This document shows, one piece after another, positions 9,527 to 17,929 of a stretch of DNA of 64,000 bases (positions are counted from its first letter, which is position 1; each line of letters opens with the position of its first letter). The notes beneath the pieces were generated by a model that was given only the letters and a program-made list of their open reading frames with translations, was not told where the DNA came from and searched no databases. The DNA lies in NCBI RefSeq assembly GCF_049472675.1, contig NZ_JAPNXM010000004.1, positions 124,001 through 188,000 on the forward strand, given 5' to 3'. The position numbers and the translations under genes are program-made. Source of the DNA: Deferribacter thermophilus (GTDB lineage Bacteria; Chrysiogenota; Deferribacteres; Deferribacterales; Deferribacteraceae).

Positions 9527-9646
9527 AGTTTAGATAATATTTAATATTTTAATGAGTGCAATATTTATTTAAATTTTTTAAATTTTACTATTTAAAAATT
9601 ACATATTTCCGATATAATAAAAAAAAATAATTAGAGGGGTGTATAA

Positions 9647-11239
9647 GTGAAGGTGAGTTTGAAATTAAAAATTAGCCTTGGGATTTTATTTGTAGGTGTT
9701 TTAGGTGGTGTTATTGGGCTTGTGAATATTTATGGAGAATTAAATAGTCTTAACGCTTCTTTATTATTAAAATTAAATATTTTTTTAATGTTTATAGGCA
9801 CTGCAGTTGCTATTTCAATTATAATATTTTTGAATAGATATATTTTTAAGAACTTGATGATAATATTAAAAAATGTTCAAAATTTTAGCAATGGTCTATT
9901 GATGTTTGAAAAAGCTGATACTAAATCCAAAGATGAATTGGCAGAGGTTGTAAATACAATGTATAATTCCTACAATAAAATAGCTGATGTTTTAAAAGAG
10001 TTTTACAAAACTTCTTTAGAGTTAAAATCTGCTTCTGAAGATTTGGCAGATACAAGTGAAAATGCGCATGTAAGACTTGCAGAAATCAATGATGAAATAC
10101 AATCCATTTCATCGGCAGCAGAAGAGTTAAATTCTACTAGCAAGAATATTTACGATAACAGTATTGAAATTAATAACTGTATAAATGAGGCTGATAATAA
10201 ATTAGAAAAATCAGTAAACTTAATTTTAGAAAATAAAGAGCAGGTTGAAGCTGTTGCAAATACTTCTGCTCTTGTTGTTGATAAAGTTACAGCGTTTAAA
10301 GAGTTATCAGAAGAGATAAGCAAAATTGTTTCAGCCATTAACGAAATAGCAGATCAAACAAATTTACTTGCACTAAATGCAGCGATAGAGGCTGCAAGAG
10401 CTGGTGAGCATGGTAGAGGTTTTGCCGTTGTAGCTGATGAGGTAAGAAAGCTTGCAAATAAGACGACAGATTCTACAAAACTGATAGAAGATGCTATTAA
10501 ATCTATTCAGATTGAAGCTGATGAAATTTCTAAAGTGGTAATAAAAGAACAAGAAGAAGTAGAAAATAGCGTAGCAAAAGTAAATGAAAGTTTAGGTTCT
10601 ATTGATGAAGTTAAGCAAAGTTTCGATGATGTTAAATTAAGAATTGAGACTATTACCAATGCAATTAATGAAGAATCCATAGCTATTGAAGATATAACTA
10701 AAAATATTACTGATGTTGCATTTAAAATGGGTGAGATAAAAGAGCTTGTGGAGAAAACACAAGCATCTGGTAACGAGCTTTTGGAAATATCTGTCCAATT
10801 GATGAATGAAATTGGATTTTTTAAGATTGATGTGAGTGGTAAATTTATTGAGTGGTCAGATAAACTCTCAGTAGGGATTAAAAAGTTTGACGAACAGCAT
10901 AAAAATTTGGTAAGATTAGTAAATGAAATATATGATGCTGTGAATGCTGATAAATCAGCAGCAGTTTTAGAAAAAATTTTAAATGAGCTTGTTGAATACA
11001 CAGTATATCATTTCGATTCAGAAGAGGAAGCATTCAAACGATTTGGATATCCAGAATATGAGAAACATAAAAGAATACATGAAGACTTAAAAGCGCAGGT
11101 GGGTGAATTTTTAGAAAAGTATAAAAAAGGTGATACTGCAATAGGATTTACTCTGCTAAATTTTCTTAAAAAATGGTTGGTTAATCATATTATGGGTGAG
11201 GATAAAAAGTATAGCAGTTTTCTAAAAGGGAAAATTTAA
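9647..11239 (+). CDS. Methyl-accepting chemotaxis protein with C-terminal haemerythrin domain
   Basis: 530 residues. Two membrane helices near the N-terminus (about 8-26 and 40-62) are joined by a very short loop, so there is no periplasmic sensor. A HAMP-like linker and the MCP signalling domain follow, with the hairpin tip EIADQTNLLALNAAIEAA. From about residue 400 comes a bacteriohaemerythrin domain: FDEQH, the HFDSEEEAF segment, YEKHKRIHEDL and HIMGED supply the di-iron His/Glu/Asp ligands. As in DcrH, such receptors sense oxygen or redox state from the cytoplasmic side. The start is GTG with GAGGGG at 9633-9638. The gene lies 26 bases ahead of the second receptor, with which it shares a 32-bp identical stretch. 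Confidence 0.93.
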   Translation: MKVSLKLKISLGILFVGVLGGVIGLVNIYGELNSLNASLLLKLNIFLMFIGTAVAISIIIFLNRYIFKNLMIILKNVQNFSNGLLMFEKADTKSKDELAEVVNTMYNSYNKIADVLKEFYKTSLELKSASEDLADTSENAHVRLAEINDEIQSISSAAEELNSTSKNIYDNSIEINNCINEADNKLEKSVNLILENKEQVEAVANTSALVVDKVTAFKELSEEISKIVSAINEIADQTNLLALNAAIEAARAGEHGRGFAVVADEVRKLANKTTDSTKLIEDAIKSIQIEADEISKVVIKEQEEVENSVAKVNESLGSIDEVKQSFDDVKLRIETITNAINEESIAIEDITKNITDVAFKMGEIKELVEKTQASGNELLEISVQLMNEIGFFKIDVSGKFIEWSDKLSVGIKKFDEQHKNLVRLVNEIYDAVNADKSAAVLEKILNELVEYTVYHFDSEEEAFKRFGYPEYEKHKRIHEDLKAQVGEFLEKYKKGDTAIGFTLLNFLKKWLVNHIMGEDKKYSSFLKGKI

Positions 11240-11265
11240 AAAAATTTATTTTTGGAGATTTAATT

Positions 11266-13710
11266 ATGAAACTAACAATTAAAAATAAGATTTTGTTATT
11301 AATTATTATTAGTAACTTGGTTTTAGTTTTATTAATTGTCTTTATCCATATGAGAACCTTTAACAAAAATATCTTAGCCCAAAAAGAAAAGTATTTTAAT
11401 GAAGTGAGTACCTTAACCTCAAATAATATAGATTTAAAATTAAAAGATCTTTCATTAGCTGTAGAAACACTTGTTCAAAACAAAATATTAAATGAGTTTT
11501 TTGCTAAACAGGATAGGGAATCTATAAAAAATGAATTATCTGACTATTTTAAAAGGCTAAAAGAGGAGTATGGTGTAAATCAATTTCAGTATCATATTCC
11601 ACCTGCTACAAGTTTTTTGAGACTCCATAAACCAGAAAAATTTGGAGATGATTTATCTTCATTTAGAAAAACCGTTGTTGAATGTAATAAATCTAAAAAG
11701 CCTGTTGTTGGAATTGAGGTTGGTAGAGGTGGTCCAGGTTTGAGAGTGGTTTATCCTGTATTTTATGAAGGTGAACATATAGGTAGTGTCGAATTTGGTG
11801 GTTCGATATATGCAATAATCAATCAGCTTTCTGATACTTTAGGTTTGGAATATGCAATAGGTATTTTTGATGATGTATTTAAAAATGCAAAAAGATTTGA
11901 AAATGCTGAGACCGATATTGTAAAAGATAATATTGTTTTTTATTATTATAAAGGCTCAACAATTAAAAATATATTAAAAGATCACTTTAATGAAGCAAAA
12001 GTAAAAATATCAAATAAAACCTTTTTTACATATAAATATCCTCTTAAAGATTTTTCAGGGAAGGAAATAGGGTATATATATTATGTCCATGATTTTACTC
12101 CGGCTATTTCAGCATTAAAATCTAATATGTATAGGACAATAACTGCTATCATCATAGTTGCATTACTAGTTAATGTTATAGTTTATCTGTTTTTAAGTTT
12201 TGCATTTAAGCCTATCAAGGGGTTTTTGGAGATTGTTAAAGAGCTTGCAAGAGGAAAGGGTGATTTGAGTAAAAGGATCCCTGTTAATGTTGCTTCATGT
12301 AGTGATATTGTTGGGTTAAGTGATAATGAGTGTCAAGAGCATAATAATATAAGACCTTGTTGGAGCACAATGGGAGAATTTTCTGATGAAATCAGATGTC
12401 AGTTATTAAAGAGTGGGAAGATATCTTCATGTGAAGATTGTAAGGTGTTTAAAAAATCGATAAGTGATGAAATCTCTGAAATGAGTGTGTGGGTAAATGC
12501 ATATTTAAGCAAAGTTGATGAAGAATTTAAGAAAACACTTTTGAATCTATCGGAACTTAGCGAAAAAATTATACCTATCAACAGTGGCTTGGTAAAAATG
12601 GAAAGCGATGCTGAGGAAAATGTACAGATGGCGTCCCAAGTGGCCACAGCGAGTGAGGAGATGAGCTCTACAATAGCTGAAATTGCAAGAAGTGCAAATG
12701 ATGCATCTATCAAAGCTGATGAAACTGTAAAAATTACTCAGGATGGTGCAAAATTTATTGAAGAAACTGTAAATTATGTGGAGCAGGTAAATAGCGTTTT
12801 AGAGAATTTGAAGATAGAAATTAATAGTCTTTCTGAAAACTCTCAAAAAATTGGTGAAATTTTATCTGTGATAAATGATATTGCAGACCAAACTAATTTA
12901 CTGGCATTAAATGCTGCAATTGAGGCTGCAAGAGCTGGTGAGCATGGTAGAGGATTTGCTGTTGTTGCTGATGAAGTGAGGAAACTGGCTGAAAAGACAC
13001 AGAAGTCAACAAAAGAGATAGAAGATATGATTAAAGAGATGCAGGCAAATGTTTCTGAAGTAAATGTAAAAGCAGAAGATGTGGGTAATGCTGTTAGTAA
13101 GCAAGTGGAAATAGCTGAGCAAACTAAAGATAGTTTTGACAAAATCTATTCTTATATTAATGACTTGGTAAATTTGATTTTAAGTATTACAACTGCTGTA
13201 GAAGAACAATCTTCTGCGACTGAGCAAATTGCTAGGAGCATTGAAAATGTTGCTTCGAGAGCTGATGAAACTAAAAATGAAACGTATGGACTGATTAAAG
13301 AGATTAATATGATGATTGATGATTTGAAAAAATTGGTTGAGCAGTATTCAAAGTATAGTATTTCAAGTAAAGGTGCAGTTTTTGTAAAAGCCAAGCTGAC
13401 ACATGTGATTTTTGTGAAAAATGTGTTGGATTGTGTGGCAACCAAAAATTGTACTTTTGAAATAAAGGACCATACGATGTGTGATTTTGGCAAGTTTTAT
13501 TATTCTGTTGGTGAAGAGCTTTTTGGTCATGATAGTGAGTTTAGAGCAATAGAGGAGCCACATAGAAATGTGCATTTTTATGGAAGAGCCACACTGGATA
13601 GTACAAAAAATGGCAATATGGATAAGGCTAAAGAAAATTTAAATATGATGCTAAACAATGTGGAACAACTACTTTCATCGCTTGATAGTTTGATAGAAAA
13701 ATACAAATAA
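11266..13710 (+). CDS. Methyl-accepting chemotaxis protein with periplasmic Cache sensor, Cys-rich insert and C-terminal CZB domain
   Basis: 814 residues. Membrane helix 1 (about 8-28), a periplasmic double-Cache-like sensor (about 30-285), membrane helix 2 (about 287-313) and HAMP. Next is an unusual insert (about 344-395) with six Cys, including PCW and CEDC, like a two-CW/redox patch. The MCP signalling domain with EAARAGEHGRGF and a C-terminal CZB domain (about 700-810) follow. The CZB zinc ligands are visible in KLTHVIF, MCDFGKFYY and EPHRNVH. CZB domains respond to zinc or hypochlorous acid; the Cache domain probably binds a small organic acid. The receptor could therefore integrate periplasmic ligand and cytosolic redox state. 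It is probably co-transcribed with the upstream receptor. Confidence 0.92.
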   Translation: MKLTIKNKILLLIIISNLVLVLLIVFIHMRTFNKNILAQKEKYFNEVSTLTSNNIDLKLKDLSLAVETLVQNKILNEFFAKQDRESIKNELSDYFKRLKEEYGVNQFQYHIPPATSFLRLHKPEKFGDDLSSFRKTVVECNKSKKPVVGIEVGRGGPGLRVVYPVFYEGEHIGSVEFGGSIYAIINQLSDTLGLEYAIGIFDDVFKNAKRFENAETDIVKDNIVFYYYKGSTIKNILKDHFNEAKVKISNKTFFTYKYPLKDFSGKEIGYIYYVHDFTPAISALKSNMYRTITAIIIVALLVNVIVYLFLSFAFKPIKGFLEIVKELARGKGDLSKRIPVNVASCSDIVGLSDNECQEHNNIRPCWSTMGEFSDEIRCQLLKSGKISSCEDCKVFKKSISDEISEMSVWVNAYLSKVDEEFKKTLLNLSELSEKIIPINSGLVKMESDAEENVQMASQVATASEEMSSTIAEIARSANDASIKADETVKITQDGAKFIEETVNYVEQVNSVLENLKIEINSLSENSQKIGEILSVINDIADQTNLLALNAAIEAARAGEHGRGFAVVADEVRKLAEKTQKSTKEIEDMIKEMQANVSEVNVKAEDVGNAVSKQVEIAEQTKDSFDKIYSYINDLVNLILSITTAVEEQSSATEQIARSIENVASRADETKNETYGLIKEINMMIDDLKKLVEQYSKYSISSKGAVFVKAKLTHVIFVKNVLDCVATKNCTFEIKDHTMCDFGKFYYSVGEELFGHDSEFRAIEEPHRNVHFYGRATLDSTKNGNMDKAKENLNMMLNNVEQLLSSLDSLIEKYK

Positions 13711-13718
13711 TAAAATAA

Positions 13719-13748
13719 AAACTGGCACCTTTTATTTGGTGCCAGTTT
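13719..13748. terminator. Bidirectional terminator between the chemoreceptor and Gld-type operons
   Basis: An 11-bp perfect stem (13719-13729 with 13738-13748) has an 8-base loop and T-rich runs on both sides. It overlaps the last codons and stop of the minus-strand DUF4340 gene, so the terminator is partly coding. Confidence 0.85.
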
Positions 13749-14595
13749 CTTTTGGTATCAACTTCTTAATATTTTCTATCCAGTCTTCTAATTTAAAGCT
13801 GTATATTTCAAAAACCTGATTTTTATATGGGATGTAAAAATCACCATCTTTATTCTTATAGAGCTCAAAAGCATACTCTTTTTGAGTATTTTTTACTTTT
13901 ATAAAGCCGATCTTTTTGGCATCTTTTGGCAATGTGTTGTTATCTGCAAAAGTGTTTGATTCAAATTTAGTAATTAGTTCTATTAGTTTTTTTGTTTTTT
14001 CTTTATCAATATTTTTGCCGTTAATTATTGATGTTTCGTTATCAAAAGTTATTTCTATAGTTTCGTTATCTGTTTTTAAGCTAAAATTTTTGGGATTTTG
14101 GATGTTATAAACTGTTTTGTCTTTAATCTGATTAATTGTAAGTGGGAGATAATTTGTAAATGATGCATCCACAAGATAAATTTTATCACTCAGTTTAACA
14201 TATTGAAATCTATAAGATTTATCTTTTTTCCCTAAAAATATTGTATAATCTTCTTTATCTGTTTTTAATTTCAGCACTTTTTTATCATTAAATTCAAAGT
14301 TTTTATCATCTTTTGTATCTATTTTTGATATGATTTCTATATTTTTTAATTTTGACATAAGTTTGTTTATCAATTCTTGGTTTGCTGGCCAGTTTTCAGG
14401 TTTTGTAATTAACCAATTATCTTTTGATTTTTCAAAAGTTATGTCTAAATCATCATCTATATAGTTTATAGATTTTATTTGAATATTTTGTGGTAATAAA
14501 TATTCTGTTTTTATTTCTGATTTTTTCCCTGTTGCAAAATATAATATTATCATTGCAATTGCAATAATAGGTAGTAGGATATCTTTCTTTCTCAC
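13732..14595 (-). CDS. DUF4340 domain protein, last gene of the Gld-type ABC operon
   Basis: A 287-residue protein with one N-terminal membrane helix (about 6-21) and a periplasmic DUF4340 region: a beta-rich repeat with the segments WLITKPENWPANQELI and SYRFQYVKLSDKIYLVD. The family has no known activity but nearly always sits beside GldG-like ABC auxiliary proteins, as here. The start is GTG overlapping the TGA of the previous gene (GTGA), with GGAGG upstream, so translation is coupled. It probably forms an extracytoplasmic part of the same membrane machine. Confidence 0.8.
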   Translation of the reverse strand: MRKKDILLPIIAIAMIILYFATGKKSEIKTEYLLPQNIQIKSINYIDDDLDITFEKSKDNWLITKPENWPANQELINKLMSKLKNIEIISKIDTKDDKNFEFNDKKVLKLKTDKEDYTIFLGKKDKSYRFQYVKLSDKIYLVDASFTNYLPLTINQIKDKTVYNIQNPKNFSLKTDNETIEITFDNETSIINGKNIDKEKTKKLIELITKFESNTFADNNTLPKDAKKIGFIKVKNTQKEYAFELYKNKDGDFYIPYKNQVFEIYSFKLEDWIENIKKLIPKETGTK

Positions 14596-16115
14596 AGTCT
14601 AACCCTCCTTCTGGAAAGTTTGATGATAATAATTCCAATAATTACAACTAAAACAGGTGGGAAAAGTAGAATAAAATATTTCAAATATATAGCTGATTCT
14701 GGATTTTTAAGCTTTATTGGGTGGTATTTTACGGTTTTACCTCTTAATTCTAAGAGCTCGTTATCAGCCATTAGATAATCTATAATATTGTTTATGAGTT
14801 TTAGATTATCACCTGAGGTTATATAATCGTCTTTAAACATTTCCCCATCAGCAAATAAAATCAGTTTTCCATTACCTTCTTTTTTAAATGTATCTTTATA
14901 TTCTTCTAACGGTTTAGTAAAATCTGTTTTAAATTTACCTTCAATATAAAATCCGACAGGTAATTTTTGTTTGTTAAAATCGCTTTTATTATACTCTTTA
15001 TCCAATGCCACATTGTAAGGCTCGGTTTCAATACCAGTAAATTCTGAGGTAAACATGAACGGCTTTATTTTCAAAGCAGACTTATTGTCTATCTCTACTA
15101 ATGTTGGATAAATCATATTTACGGAAGTGACACCTTTTGTGAAAAGATCTTCTCTATCAAAATTTATAATTTCAGGGAAAAAAGGGTATTTTACCGCTGT
15201 AGTTATATAAAAACCACCTACATTACGAGAGATATTTATAAGTGTAGCATTTGCATCATATATTAGTTTATCAGTTAACTTAATTCCGTTTTTTTCTAAA
15301 AATTTCTCTATTCCTAAATCTTTTTTAAAGGCGTATCCGCTTTGAATGTCGCCATCAACTTTATCAAGAGCTAAAATAAGATTTTTACCGCTAAATAAAA
15401 ACTCTTGGATTGCATATTGTTCAAATGGTTTTAGTTTCTCTATTGGAGAAATAAGTAAAGCTGCATCAAATTTCTTATCTATTAATTTCCCCTTTTCAAT
15501 TTTCACATTTTCGATTTCATAGTTTTTTGATAAACTTTGGGCTATTGTTCTTAAGGTATTGATGTTAGTTGCACTTTTACCAGCATCTATTATTGCAATA
15601 GCTTTTTTCTTATCAGTATTCATCTGCTTTATAAGAGATGTTAGCTCATATTCTGGTATATTTACATTGGCTATTACAGGTATAGTTTCTGTTTTGTCAC
15701 CATAAATTATTACAGCCCCCATGTAGATTTTTTTTATCTGTAAGCTATCACTTTCTATTGCATTAACCTGTACAGGGGGGATTCCATAAAGATTTGCAAC
15801 TTTTTCTATTTCTATTGGTGCACCTTGAATTATTTCCAGTTTAATCTTATCAGTTTGAAAAGCCTTATATTCTTCTAAAATATCAAGGAAAAATCTCACT
15901 TTTGAATTGTATGGTGAGGGGATGTCTTCACTCATAATCACTTTAATATGAAGAGGGTATTTCAATGTTTGTAAGGTTTTCTTTGTTGCATTAGAAATGG
16001 AATATATTTTGTTTTCCGTTAAGTCTAATTTGTAATAGTATCTTGCAGCAAAAAGGTTTGCAAAAATAACTATAATCAGTACAGAAATCAAATTTATTAA
16101 CTGTCTCCTACTCAT
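14592..16115 (-). CDS. GldG-like ABC transporter auxiliary protein
   Basis: About 507 residues. There is an N-terminal membrane helix (INLISVLIIVIFANLFAARY), a large extracytoplasmic domain of the GldG/ABC_transp_aux type (related to the IFT52-like fold), and a C-terminal helix (FILLFPPVLVVIIGIIIIKL). This layout matches GldG of the Bacteroidetes gliding/secretion ABC system; in other phyla such systems have no settled function. An ATG at 16127 overlaps the permease stop, but GAGG at 16124-16121 is correctly spaced only for the ATG at 16115, so I prefer the latter. It sits between the permease and DUF4340 genes. Confidence 0.82.
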   Translation of the reverse strand: MSRRQLINLISVLIIVIFANLFAARYYYKLDLTENKIYSISNATKKTLQTLKYPLHIKVIMSEDIPSPYNSKVRFFLDILEEYKAFQTDKIKLEIIQGAPIEIEKVANLYGIPPVQVNAIESDSLQIKKIYMGAVIIYGDKTETIPVIANVNIPEYELTSLIKQMNTDKKKAIAIIDAGKSATNINTLRTIAQSLSKNYEIENVKIEKGKLIDKKFDAALLISPIEKLKPFEQYAIQEFLFSGKNLILALDKVDGDIQSGYAFKKDLGIEKFLEKNGIKLTDKLIYDANATLINISRNVGGFYITTAVKYPFFPEIINFDREDLFTKGVTSVNMIYPTLVEIDNKSALKIKPFMFTSEFTGIETEPYNVALDKEYNKSDFNKQKLPVGFYIEGKFKTDFTKPLEEYKDTFKKEGNGKLILFADGEMFKDDYITSGDNLKLINNIIDYLMADNELLELRGKTVKYHPIKLKNPESAIYLKYFILLFPPVLVVIIGIIIIKLSRRRVRL

Positions 16116-16123
16116 CATGCACC

Positions 16124-16831
16124 TCATTTAGTAAGTCTGGATTCTATAATATCGTTTGCAATATGAAGGAAAAGTGCAGTACCAGAAAGATAATAGACTA
16201 CATCCTGTAATGTAACTAAGCCCATAGTAAATTTTTTAAAATGGGTAGTGGATGATAGATAAAGTAAAATCTCTTGATATGCAGGCGGTACAAATATTGA
16301 AACCCTTTGTAATAGATAAAAAAAGAATATGATTGAAAATGAAAGGATAAAGGCAACAATCTGATTGTAAGTTAATGAAGATGCAAAAATCCCAATGGAA
16401 ATGTAAAATGATGAAAGTAATACTATTCCAATATATGCTGAGATGATTTGCCCCATATCTGGCTCACCAATAAAAGTTAAAACAATCGGATAACATATTG
16501 TAAAAAGTATAAAAAATATAATAGTTAGCATAGATGATGTGAATTTTCCAAAAATAAGAGAGCTATCTGTAACAGGGTTCGTTAAAATTAGCTCAATTGT
16601 CCCCTGTTTTCTTTCTTCAGAAATAGTGCGCATTGTAATTGCAGGGATAAAAAACATCATTAAAAATGGTACAATCCCCACAAAATCTCTAAGCTCCGCT
16701 TGACCAATTAAAAACAGTGTACTCGAAAAAAACCAACCAGTAATTATTAGAAAGAAAAATGCTAATACATAAGCAGTAGGGTGATAGAATGTCTGTTTTA
16801 AGTCTTTAATAGCTATTGCTTTAATCCCCAT
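16124..16831 (-). CDS. ABC transporter permease, GldF/ABC-2 type
   Basis: A 235-residue permease with six hydrophobic segments. The N-terminal IKDLKQTFYHPTAYVLAF and the MRTISEERKQGTIELILTNP motif are typical of the GldF/NosY ABC-2 group. An open frame extends upstream to 16882 inside the ATPase gene, but the ATG at 16831 has GGAGG positioned correctly and starts one base after the ATPase stop, so I choose it. Together with the ATPase and GldG-like protein it should form one membrane complex that moves or remodels something at the inner membrane; the substrate is unknown. Confidence 0.88.
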   Translation of the reverse strand: MGIKAIAIKDLKQTFYHPTAYVLAFFFLIITGWFFSSTLFLIGQAELRDFVGIVPFLMMFFIPAITMRTISEERKQGTIELILTNPVTDSSLIFGKFTSSMLTIIFFILFTICYPIVLTFIGEPDMGQIISAYIGIVLLSSFYISIGIFASSLTYNQIVAFILSFSIIFFFYLLQRVSIFVPPAYQEILLYLSSTTHFKKFTMGLVTLQDVVYYLSGTALFLHIANDIIESRLTK

Positions 16832-16832
16832 T

Positions 16833-17720
16833 TTAGACCTCCACAGAAGTGAGTTTTCTAAATGTTGTTTCCAGATCATCAAATTCTATTTTCAGCTCGT
16901 AAATAAGAATGCCATTTTCATAGCAAAGCTTAGATATTTCTTTTCTAATATCTTCATTCGATTTAATAATAAATTTTGTTTCACTAAGTTTTTCTACTTC
17001 ACCAAAATTTTTAAAGAACTCAACTGGTAATTCTTTATCAACCTCTAAAATTATTCTTCCATTTCTTTCTTTTAAATTTTCTAATTTATCATCAGCTACA
17101 ATTTGACCTTTATTGATTATTAAAACCCTTTCACAGGTTTGTTCCACTTCTTGCATGATGTGGGTTGATAAAATTACAGTTTTTTCTTTACCAAGCTCTT
17201 TAATGAGATTCCTAATTTCTATAATTTGGTTTGGATCAAGTCCAGTGGTGGGCTCATCAAGAATTAAAATTTCAGGATTACCAAGAATAGCTTGAGCAAG
17301 ACCAACTCTTTGCTTATACCCCTTTGAAAGGGTATCAATCTTTTTCTCAATTACATCTTCTATTTTAGTTAGCTCAGCAACTCTTTTGATTTCTCTTTTC
17401 TTATTATCTAAACCTTTTAGATCTGCAAAAAAGGATAGATAGTCATAAACTGACAAGTCATTATAAATTGGGTTATTTTCGGGCAAGTACCCTATTTTTT
17501 TCTTAAGATCTGTTTTGAAACCATCAACCTTTTCACCATCAATTATAATCTCACCATAACTTGGACTCATAAAACCGGTTATTATTTGCATGGTTGTAGT
17601 CTTTCCTGCACCATTTGGCCCTAAAAAACCTACGATTTCCCCTTTTTCTACACTAAAATTTATCCCTTTGAGAGCCTCAAAATTTCCATAAAATTTTTTG
17701 AGCTCTTTTACCTCTATCAT
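16833..17720 (-). CDS. ABC transporter ATP-binding protein, GldA type
   Basis: A 295-residue ATPase with Walker A GFLGPNGAGKTTTMQ (about residue 32), Q-loop GYLPENNPIYNDL, signature LSKGYKQRVGLAQA, Walker B EILILDEPTTGLDPNQ and the switch His in STHIMQEV. A C-terminal extension after residue 220 is as in GldA/CcmA-like proteins. It powers the GldF-like permease encoded 1 base downstream. GGAGGG stands before the ATG. It is the first gene of a four-gene unit (ATPase, permease, GldG-like, DUF4340). Confidence 0.92.
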   Translation of the reverse strand: MIEVKELKKFYGNFEALKGINFSVEKGEIVGFLGPNGAGKTTTMQIITGFMSPSYGEIIIDGEKVDGFKTDLKKKIGYLPENNPIYNDLSVYDYLSFFADLKGLDNKKREIKRVAELTKIEDVIEKKIDTLSKGYKQRVGLAQAILGNPEILILDEPTTGLDPNQIIEIRNLIKELGKEKTVILSTHIMQEVEQTCERVLIINKGQIVADDKLENLKERNGRIILEVDKELPVEFFKNFGEVEKLSETKFIIKSNEDIRKEISKLCYENGILIYELKIEFDDLETTFRKLTSVEV

Positions 17721-17784
17721 TGAATCCCTCCAATATAATAGGTTTGCATCACAAAAAGAACTTTATTCAAAATTTCAAAAATTT

Positions 17785-17860
17785 GAGATTGCTTCGGCAA
17801 CTATTATTACCCCGCAACGACTAAATATAACTGTCATTGCGAGCGTTAGCGAAGCAATCC
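17785..17860. repeat. Dispersed palindromic repeat element
   Basis: Terminal 10-bp inverted repeats (17787-17796 and 17850-17859) enclose a GC-richer core. The right arm, from TGTCATTGCGAGCG to CGAAGCAATC, belongs to a short palindromic repeat type that I recall from many unrelated bacterial genomes. The arms are otherwise imperfect, so the copy looks decayed. It lies in the 209-base gap between the ABC ATPase promoter region and the hypF 3' end. Apart from it I see nothing certain in the gap. Confidence 0.65.
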
Positions 17861-17929
17861 GTTACTTGAATAGACTATATTCTTATATCTAATTCACAAA
17901 TTTAAAGATATAAGATATTAATTAAAAGT

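Noticed and set aside
9593..9618. Possible sigma28 (flagellar) promoter before the first chemoreceptor (TAAA then CCGATATAAT)
   Set aside because: Spacing between the two elements is about 4 bases too short for the sigma28 consensus; a plain TATAAT at 9613 without a good -35 is all that can be said.
10507..11001. 164-codon open frame on the minus strand within the first chemoreceptor
   Set aside because: Antisense shadow of a strongly coding MCP/haemerythrin gene; Ser/Phe/Leu-rich translation without domain features.
17698..17892. 64-codon plus-strand frame upstream of the ABC ATPase gene
   Set aside because: It reads through the ATPase start region and the palindromic repeat; explained by the repeat, not by a gene.
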